The notes below the pieces were generated by a model that did no database searches, was not told the origin of the DNA, and worked only from the letters and a program-made list of their open reading frames with translations. The position numbers and the translations under genes were made by a program. A stretch of DNA of 64,000 bases from JBHJGP01 sp050331695 (GTDB lineage: Bacteria; Pseudomonadota; Alphaproteobacteria; Geminicoccales; Geminicoccaceae). This document shows, piece by piece, positions 59,248 through 64,000 of this stretch. Each line of letters starts with the position of its first letter. The stretch's first letter is position 1. The stretch is taken from contig JBHJGP010000013.1 in assembly GCA_050331695.1 (NCBI GenBank), forward strand, positions 214,391 through 278,390, in the 5' to 3' direction.

Positions 59248-59551
59248 TCGGTCCCGTCAATCGGTGGGAAGGATGGATCCGCGCCTGAGCCCGCCACGAT
59301 CACTGAGATATGGTGCGTTGCAGCGGGCGAAACGGGCACGGCCGATCACAGGCGATCACCAAACTGCCAAGTGGCTCGACGGACCCAAAGTCCGCCGATG
59401 AACGGGGCTCAATCCGGGGGATCTCGCAGAATGAGAAAACATCCCGACTTCTAAACGCTTTGAACGTGAATTCTGTCACTCGGTCCGGCACCATACCTGT
59501 GGTACAACCCGTCAACGGTTCGAAGTAACCAACAGTCGTGAGGAGGACCTC
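59248..59551. other. 304-bp non-coding gap, promoter region for the lipase-like gene
   Basis: No gene is supported here. A 72-codon open frame at 59310-59528 and its reverse-strand shadow have no recognisable domain, no ribosome site and atypical composition. A short inverted repeat GGTT-CGAAGT-AACC lies near 59518. An AGGAGGACCT ribosome site belongs to the gene starting at 59552. Confidence 0.5.
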
Positions 59552-60865
59552 ATGGACCAGCTCAACGAGCCGAAGATCCCTACCTTCCGCGTCGGCATCG
59601 TCGTCGCTCACGGCATTGGTTTCCAAAAACCGTACGACACGCTGCAGAACGTTCTCGAGGGCGTTGACTGGACGGTGAAGAAGCGCGCCAGTGAAGGTCA
59701 CCTGATCGAAGAGTTGCCGGTCACTTACGGCAAGCTCGAGGTCAACGGCGGCGTGTGCCACGACTACGCTTCCCGACCTTTTCTGCTGACCCTGTCGGAA
59801 GGCGTAAAAATCCACCTGACTTTCGATGTCTACGAATATTACTGGGGCGACGCTCGGGAGTTCGGCATCAGCTCCGGCCAGGCATTCGGTTGGTTCACGC
59901 AATTGGTGAAGGAGCTCAACGACCAGCGGGAACAGGACGGCGAGAACATCATTCTTCTGCGCCGGAAGGGTGTCGCCGAGGGCGGTCAGGATCGGGCGTC
60001 GCTCAACAAATGTTGCTACCGGCTGGTCGACAGCCACCATCCCAGCGCCAACAATGCCGACTACGTCCAGATCGTTTGGATCCTGCGACGGTTCGCCTGG
60101 CTTTTGCCGATGCTGCGCCTTGGCAACACCCTGTCCCAGGGCGTCCTGACGCGAGGCCTGGAGTTTGTCCTTCGATTGGCTCGGGGCTCGCTGCGCATCA
60201 ATTGGATGGATCTGGTGATGTATCTGAACCGCCAGCCCGACAATCCGTTCAGGCGCAAGCGCGAAGGCATCATCAAAGGTCTCGAAGAGCTGTCATTGGG
60301 CGTTCTCGCCAACGAGGACCGAAACTATCAAAGCGTCGTCTTTGCCGGTCATTCACTGGGCTCGGTGATCCTGTTCGATGCGCTTAACCAGATGAACACG
60401 GATTCCGCCAAACGCCTGACCCAGGCCCAGCGCGAACGGCTCCACACCATCGTCACCTTCGGCAGCCCGCTCGGCATCGTGACGCGCCTCTTGTTCTTCT
60501 CACTGGAAAAGACGACGCGTTATAAAAACCAACTGATGCTCTTGAATCACGGCCTGCGCGTCGTGCCCGACCGCTTCCTCCAAGACTATAATTTCGGCAG
60601 CCGGGAAGAGCTCAAGGCCCTGTTCGACGAGTTGGACGTGGCCTGGTTCAATTTCTTCAGCGACGCCGATCCGATCAGTACCGAACTGGAGCCTTCCTTC
60701 ACCCAGGTGACCGATGTCCATCGGGACTATCGGGACCAGGAAAACGCACACGGCGCCTACTGGAGCGATCACGCCATCTATGAGCGGCTGTTCGACCGGC
60801 TCTGGGAGGATCGGGTCAGCCCGATGCTCCGGCAAACAAAGGAAACAATGGCACCGGTCAGCTGA
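59552..60865 (+). CDS. Predicted lipase/alpha-beta hydrolase of unknown substrate
   Basis: The 437-residue protein opens with FRVGIVVAHGIG, an oxyanion-loop pattern. The Ser nucleophile elbow VVFAGHSLGSVILFDAL is near residue 270, followed by FGSPLGIV; an acidic residue (for example in DADPIS) and His in NAHGAYWSDHAIYE could complete a triad. A middle region (about 130-240) includes a hydrophobic segment (FAWLLPMLRL) that could form a lid or membrane contact. It resembles large uncharacterised esterases. AGGAGG sits seven bases before ATG 59552. Confidence 0.72.
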   Translation: MDQLNEPKIPTFRVGIVVAHGIGFQKPYDTLQNVLEGVDWTVKKRASEGHLIEELPVTYGKLEVNGGVCHDYASRPFLLTLSEGVKIHLTFDVYEYYWGDAREFGISSGQAFGWFTQLVKELNDQREQDGENIILLRRKGVAEGGQDRASLNKCCYRLVDSHHPSANNADYVQIVWILRRFAWLLPMLRLGNTLSQGVLTRGLEFVLRLARGSLRINWMDLVMYLNRQPDNPFRRKREGIIKGLEELSLGVLANEDRNYQSVVFAGHSLGSVILFDALNQMNTDSAKRLTQAQRERLHTIVTFGSPLGIVTRLLFFSLEKTTRYKNQLMLLNHGLRVVPDRFLQDYNFGSREELKALFDELDVAWFNFFSDADPISTELEPSFTQVTDVHRDYRDQENAHGAYWSDHAIYERLFDRLWEDRVSPMLRQTKETMAPVS

Positions 60866-61148
60866 TCTTCGTCAGTTTTCGGACCTCTGCCGGCCCTGCG
60901 AGCAAAGGCGCCCGGCGCTCGCGCGAGCTCGCTAGATGCTCCTGACCGAAATGTTTCGTCAGCGCCGCCTCGTCGGCCCAGACCTCTATGAAGGTGAACC
61001 GGGTGGGCTCGTCCACGTCCTGATGCAGGTCGTAGGCCACGCACCCCTCCTCGGCCCGGGACGGCGCCACCTGGCCCTCGAGAATTGTCTTCAGGGCCTC
61101 CTCCTCGCCCGGCTTGGCCCGGATGGTGGCGACGACGGTGATGGTCAT
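60858..61148 (-). CDS. Antibiotic-biosynthesis-monooxygenase (ABM/YgiN-like) domain protein
   Basis: The 96-residue protein is a single ABM domain: ITVVATIRAKPGEEEALKTIL, EEGCVAYDLHQDVDEPTRFTFIEVWADEAALTKHF and a short end. Relatives are quinol monooxygenases or small ferredoxin-like dimers. I set the start at ATG 61148; the longer reading runs into the next gene in another frame. It converges on the lipase-like gene with an 8-bp overlap. Confidence 0.85.
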   Translation of the reverse strand: MTITVVATIRAKPGEEEALKTILEGQVAPSRAEEGCVAYDLHQDVDEPTRFTFIEVWADEAALTKHFGQEHLASSRERRAPLLAGPAEVRKLTKIS

Positions 61149-61174
61149 GGCGTGGCTTCCTCCGGTTGGATCGT

Positions 61175-61816
61175 TCACTCGCTCATCTGCACGCGGGCAT
61201 GGGCTTGCAGCAGTTCCGCGGCCCGTTCGACGGCGGCCGCCAGTCCCGCCGCCTCGCCGAAGCCGAACAGGACCATCGACACCGATCGGCTGGCCTCGGT
61301 GATCTTGGTGCGTTCGCTGTCGCTGGTCGGGCTGCCGAACGGACCCTGGCCGTCGGCCAGCAGCGGCAGCCCTTCTAGATTGATCGGCCCGCGACCGATT
61401 CCGCCATAGCTCTCGCGCTCGCCGCCGATGCGGGCCTCGACCGGTGGCGCGAGCTGCGCTTCGTCGTAGCAGCCGACCGGAAAGCCGGTCTCGATCGAGA
61501 TCAGGGTGCCGACGTCGACCACATGGTTGACCCGGTAGAGATCCTTGTCCGATGCGATGCGGCGCAGCAGCGCTTCGGACGAAAGCCGGTAGCGGCTCGG
61601 ATCCTTGCCACAGGCCTTGTAGGCCTGCCGGCCCGCCGCGATCGCCGGCCACTCACTGATTTTTCGTTCCTTGATCCGCGCTCTGGCGCCTTCCACCGCT
61701 TGCGCCAAGGCCTCGTCGAGATTTTCAGTATCGAGCGAAGGATCGATCCGGCCCCGGATCACGCCGAGCCGCAGGCGCACGCCCCTCTCGGCGAAGACCG
61801 GGGATAGGGCGATCAT
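61175..61816 (-). CDS. B3/B4 tRNA-synthetase-associated domain protein
   Basis: The 213-residue protein matches stand-alone B3/B4 domains related to PheT: EWPAIAAGRQAYKACGKDPSRYRLSSEALLRRI, VVDVGTLISIETGFPVGCYD and ESYGGIGRGPINLEGLPLLADGQGPFGSPTSDSERT. Such proteins are suggested to edit or handle aminoacyl-tRNA, though few are studied. Its start overlaps the PHA synthase stop by four bases. Confidence 0.82.
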   Translation of the reverse strand: MIALSPVFAERGVRLRLGVIRGRIDPSLDTENLDEALAQAVEGARARIKERKISEWPAIAAGRQAYKACGKDPSRYRLSSEALLRRIASDKDLYRVNHVVDVGTLISIETGFPVGCYDEAQLAPPVEARIGGERESYGGIGRGPINLEGLPLLADGQGPFGSPTSDSERTKITEASRSVSMVLFGFGEAAGLAAAVERAAELLQAHARVQMSE

Positions 61817-63621
61817 TCGCTGCGGGTGTCCCTAACATAGGAGCCCGGCGCGTCCTCGATCGGCTTGAGCCCGCCCTCGCCGGGGACCCGGGCCGGTACC
61901 TCGCCGCCGGCATGGCGGTTCAGCCAGGCGACCCAATGGGGCCACCAGGACCCATTGTGTTCCTTGGCCCGCTCCAGCCAGAGATCGGGATCGCCCTGCT
62001 TTCGTCCGTAGGTGCGAAATCCATACTTCTGCTTGTCCGGCGGGTTGACGATGCCGGCGATGTGGCCGGAGCCGCCAAGGGTGAAGGTGACCGGCCCCGA
62101 CACGTGGTTCACCACCTGGAAGCAGGAACGCCAGGGCGCGATGTGATCATCGACGGTGGCCACTGAATAGATTGGCGTCTTGATGTTCTTCAGATCAATG
62201 GGCGTGCCGGCGAGCTCGATATGGCCCGGCTTGATCAGGCCGTTGTCGATGTAGAACAGTCGCAGATATTCGAGCAGCATGGCCGCGGGCAAACGCGTGC
62301 TGTCGGCATTCCAGTACAACAGATCGAAGGCCATGGGCTCCCGGCCCAGAAGGTAATTGTTGACGAAGAACGACCAGATCAGATCGTTCTCGCGCATCAT
62401 CGAGAACATGTCGGCCATGTAGCGGCCCTCGAGATAGCCCTGGCGCTCGATATGCCGCTTCATAGCCTCCAACTGGTCCTCGTCGACGAAGACGGAAACC
62501 TCGCCCACGTCCGAGAGGTCGATCATCGATGCGAGCAGCGTGGCCGAGGTGATCCGCTTGTCGCCCCGCGCCGCCATCCAAGCGAGCATCGCGGCGCTCA
62601 GAATGCCGCCGATGCAAAAGCCCAGCAGATTGACTTCCTTGGCACCGATCGCCTCGTCGATGGCGTCGAGCGCGGCGAGCGGACCCAGCGTCATGTAGTC
62701 CTCGACCCTTTTGTCCGCGAGTTCCTTTCTCGGATTGACCCAGGAGATCAGGAACACGGTGTGGCCTTGCGCCACCAGCCAGCTGACAAAACTGTTCTTC
62801 GGCTGAAGATCCAGGATGTAAAACTTGTTGATCCAGGGCGGCACGATCAGCAGCGGCCGCTCCTTCACCTTGTCGGTCGTCGGCGAATATTGGATGAGCT
62901 GGATCAGCTCGTTCTGGAAAGTCACCTTGCCGGGCGTGGTCGCCAGATTGCGGCCGACCTCGAACTGGCTCTCGTCGGTCATCTTGATCTTGAGATGACC
63001 GCCGCCCCTCTCCAGATCGTCCAGAAACTTTTCGTAGCCATCCAACAGACTGTCGCCGCCGGTATCGGACAGCCTTTTGAGCACTTGCGGGTTGGTCAGC
63101 GGAAAATTGGTCGGCGCCATGGCGCTGACATATTGGCGCAAATAGAAGCGCACCTTGGCCCGCGTCGCCTGGTCCAGATCCGGCACCTCCTCGACCAGCG
63201 AGGTCAGCCAATTGGCGCTCAGAAGATAATTCTGCTTGATCCAGTCAAAGGCCAGATTCTCGTGCCAGACCTTGTCCTTGAACCGGCGGTCGGTGGGCTT
63301 CGGATTGACCACCGGCTCCATCCGGCCGGTCTCCTGCCCGGCCAAAAAATTGTGCCAGAGGGCAAAACTATCCCGCCACAGGGCGGTCTGAGCCTCGGCC
63401 ACCTTGGTCGGATTGGACAGGAACTTGCCGGCGAACTGGCCAAAGGCTTCGGCCAGCCCCTGATGGTCAACGAGCGAAAATTTTTGGCCCAGAAACTCCT
63501 CGGCCTGTTGCTCCAGGCTCCGTTGCGCTAGGAGCTGGGCACGCTGGTTCAGCCCCGCCAAACGCTCGGTCTGGCGCGCCAGTTTTTCGGTCTCGCTCGG
63601 CTCAACGGCTTCCTCGTCCAT
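61813..63621 (-). CDS. phaC: Class I poly(3-hydroxyalkanoate) synthase
   Basis: The 602-residue protein starts at ATG 63621. It has the PhaC N-terminal region (ALWRDSFALWHNFLAG), the conserved FKDKVWHENLAFDWIKQNYLLSANWL and the lipase-like box GFCIGG carrying the catalytic Cys. ISWVNPR, DDHIAPWRSCF (Asp region) and GGSGHIAGIVNPP (catalytic His) follow. It polymerises hydroxyacyl-CoA into storage granules. No phaA, phaB or phasin gene is adjacent. A longer upstream reading adds 69 residues that overlap the TPR gene on the same strand in another frame and is rejected. Confidence 0.95.
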   Translation of the reverse strand: MDEEAVEPSETEKLARQTERLAGLNQRAQLLAQRSLEQQAEEFLGQKFSLVDHQGLAEAFGQFAGKFLSNPTKVAEAQTALWRDSFALWHNFLAGQETGRMEPVVNPKPTDRRFKDKVWHENLAFDWIKQNYLLSANWLTSLVEEVPDLDQATRAKVRFYLRQYVSAMAPTNFPLTNPQVLKRLSDTGGDSLLDGYEKFLDDLERGGGHLKIKMTDESQFEVGRNLATTPGKVTFQNELIQLIQYSPTTDKVKERPLLIVPPWINKFYILDLQPKNSFVSWLVAQGHTVFLISWVNPRKELADKRVEDYMTLGPLAALDAIDEAIGAKEVNLLGFCIGGILSAAMLAWMAARGDKRITSATLLASMIDLSDVGEVSVFVDEDQLEAMKRHIERQGYLEGRYMADMFSMMRENDLIWSFFVNNYLLGREPMAFDLLYWNADSTRLPAAMLLEYLRLFYIDNGLIKPGHIELAGTPIDLKNIKTPIYSVATVDDHIAPWRSCFQVVNHVSGPVTFTLGGSGHIAGIVNPPDKQKYGFRTYGRKQGDPDLWLERAKEHNGSWWPHWVAWLNRHAGGEVPARVPGEGGLKPIEDAPGSYVRDTRSE

Positions 63622-63706
63622 GGCCTTCTCTCGTTCCTCCCAACCTGAAGGCGCACGCATGCCCGCTCCCGCGCTGCAACGCAACAGGCCATTAGTTTTG
63701 GTCGTT

Positions 63707-64000
63707 TCAGTCCAGCTCGTCGCGGAGCTTTTTCGCGATTTGAGTATAGGAATGGTCGGGCCCGAGTCTGGCCTCGAAGATCGATGCCGCGCGGTCGAAG
63801 CAATCCCTAGCTTCGCTTGTTTCTCCAAGCTCTCTCAGGACGATGCCCAGATTGGTGAGGGTTATGGCGACCTCTGGATGGTCGGGTCCATAGGCCTTCT
63901 CGAAAATCTTGAGGGCGCTGTTTTGGGCGTCCCTTGCGGCCTGATAGTCGCCGAGCGCTTCGAGAACGTTTCCCAGATTGCCAAGGGTTCTGGCGACCTC
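63707..64000 (-). CDS. C-terminal part of a tetratricopeptide-repeat (TPR_12/kinesin-light-chain type) protein
   Basis: On the - strand, 97 codons run from the right window edge to a TGA at 63707-63709. They form 42-residue repeats: VARTLGNLGNVLEALGDYQAARD, then YGPDHPEVAITLTNLGIVLRELGE and a final LGPDHSYTQIAKKL. This is the repeat type seen after NB-ARC or other signalling domains. The N-terminal domain lies outside the window. The gene ends 86 bp before the phaC start on the same strand. Confidence 0.85.
   Translation of the reverse strand, partial: EVARTLGNLGNVLEALGDYQAARDAQNSALKIFEKAYGPDHPEVAITLTNLGIVLRELGETSEARDCFDRAASIFEARLGPDHSYTQIAKKLRDELD

Noticed and set aside
59512..59527. T-arm-like GGTTCGAAGTAACC suggesting a tRNA
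   Set aside because: No acceptor, D or anticodon stems fit around it.
59310..59528. 72-codon open frame in the gap before the lipase-like gene
   Set aside because: No ribosome site or recognisable domain, and the opposite strand is equally open; treated as non-coding.
62221..63531. 436-codon + strand open frame opposite phaC
   Set aside because: Shadow of PHA synthase, whose catalytic motifs are unmistakable on the other strand.
63622..63828. Extended N-terminus of phaC
   Set aside because: The extra 69 codons overlap the TPR coding sequence in another frame and have no PhaC similarity; ATG 63621 with an AG-rich site fits.

Overview
The window reads as a GC-rich (above 60% by eye) chromosome segment from an alphaproteobacterium, most likely a Rhodospirillales-type marine or soil organism. 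Pointers are a class I PHA synthase, a Pst phosphate operon with long PstC/PstA and a 7-4-7 Pho box, two TRAP transporters (DctPQM and TAXI types), LysE, TfoX-like and Lrp proteins, and dense operons with stop/start overlaps. No rRNA, tRNA, insertion sequence, prophage or CRISPR array was found. The genus cannot be fixed from sequence alone.

Layout: 0-7.9 kb is a + strand catabolic operon. It holds an FGGY sugar kinase broken by an in-frame TGA, a glycerol-1-phosphate-dehydrogenase-like enzyme, a glycerol-3-phosphate-dehydrogenase-like enzyme, an RpiB-type isomerase, a two-subunit CoA-transferase-like enzyme whose catalytic Glu appears to be His, a CaiB-type CoA-transferase and a GcvT-family protein. 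8.0-9.6 kb is a small accessory island: a HigBA toxin-antitoxin pair plus a strikingly AT-rich orphan gene for a two-TM protein with a beta-rich domain. 9.7-14.5 kb has a sugar ABC transporter (solute-binding protein and two permeases, no ATPase) divergent from an intact FGGY kinase. 14.5-19.5 kb is the Pho box and pstSCAB. 19.5-23.4 kb has a secreted esterase, a small hypothetical gene, a MetE-like methyltransferase gene broken by an in-frame TAG, a UPF0178 protein and a UDP-xylose-synthase-like epimerase.

23.4-32.7 kb (- strand) is a five-gene amide-ligase/transglutaminase cluster: two circularly permuted ATP-grasp modules, two alpha-E modules and two transglutaminase-fold proteins, one fused to DUF2126. 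Its chemistry is not established. 32.8-36.0 kb (+) resembles the mycobacterial decaprenyl-phosphoryl-pentose pathway: a UbiA-type phosphoribosyltransferase, a membrane flippase-like protein and a DprE1-like FAD oxidase. 36.1-37.8 kb has a PCMT-like methyltransferase and PPK2. 38.0-41.2 kb is a DctPQM TRAP operon, followed by LysE and DUF808 proteins. 43.1-44.2 kb is an Xre/RES toxin-antitoxin pair with two palindromic operators. 44.2-51.3 kb looks like an amino-acid or gamma-glutamyl-compound module: FAD amino-acid dehydrogenase, TPP enzyme, Asp/Glu-racemase-like protein, gamma-glutamyltransferase, MFS transporter and a divergent Lrp regulator. 52.3-55.8 kb is TfoX-like plus a TAXI-TRAP transporter. 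56.0-60.9 kb has a predicted exported nucleosidase, a radical SAM enzyme, a DUF547 protein and a lipase-like protein. 60.9-64 kb has a small monooxygenase, a B3/B4 protein, PHA synthase and, at the right edge, the C-terminus of a TPR protein.

The most unusual DNA-level signal is a ten-base word, TTTT[TC]GTCTG. It occurs 12 times by eye, on both strands and in all codon phases, in a GC-rich background where roughly 0.1 would be expected by chance. The two best candidates for an under-described protein system are the ATP-grasp/alpha-E/transglutaminase cluster and the paired G1P/G3P-dehydrogenase polyol-phosphate operon.
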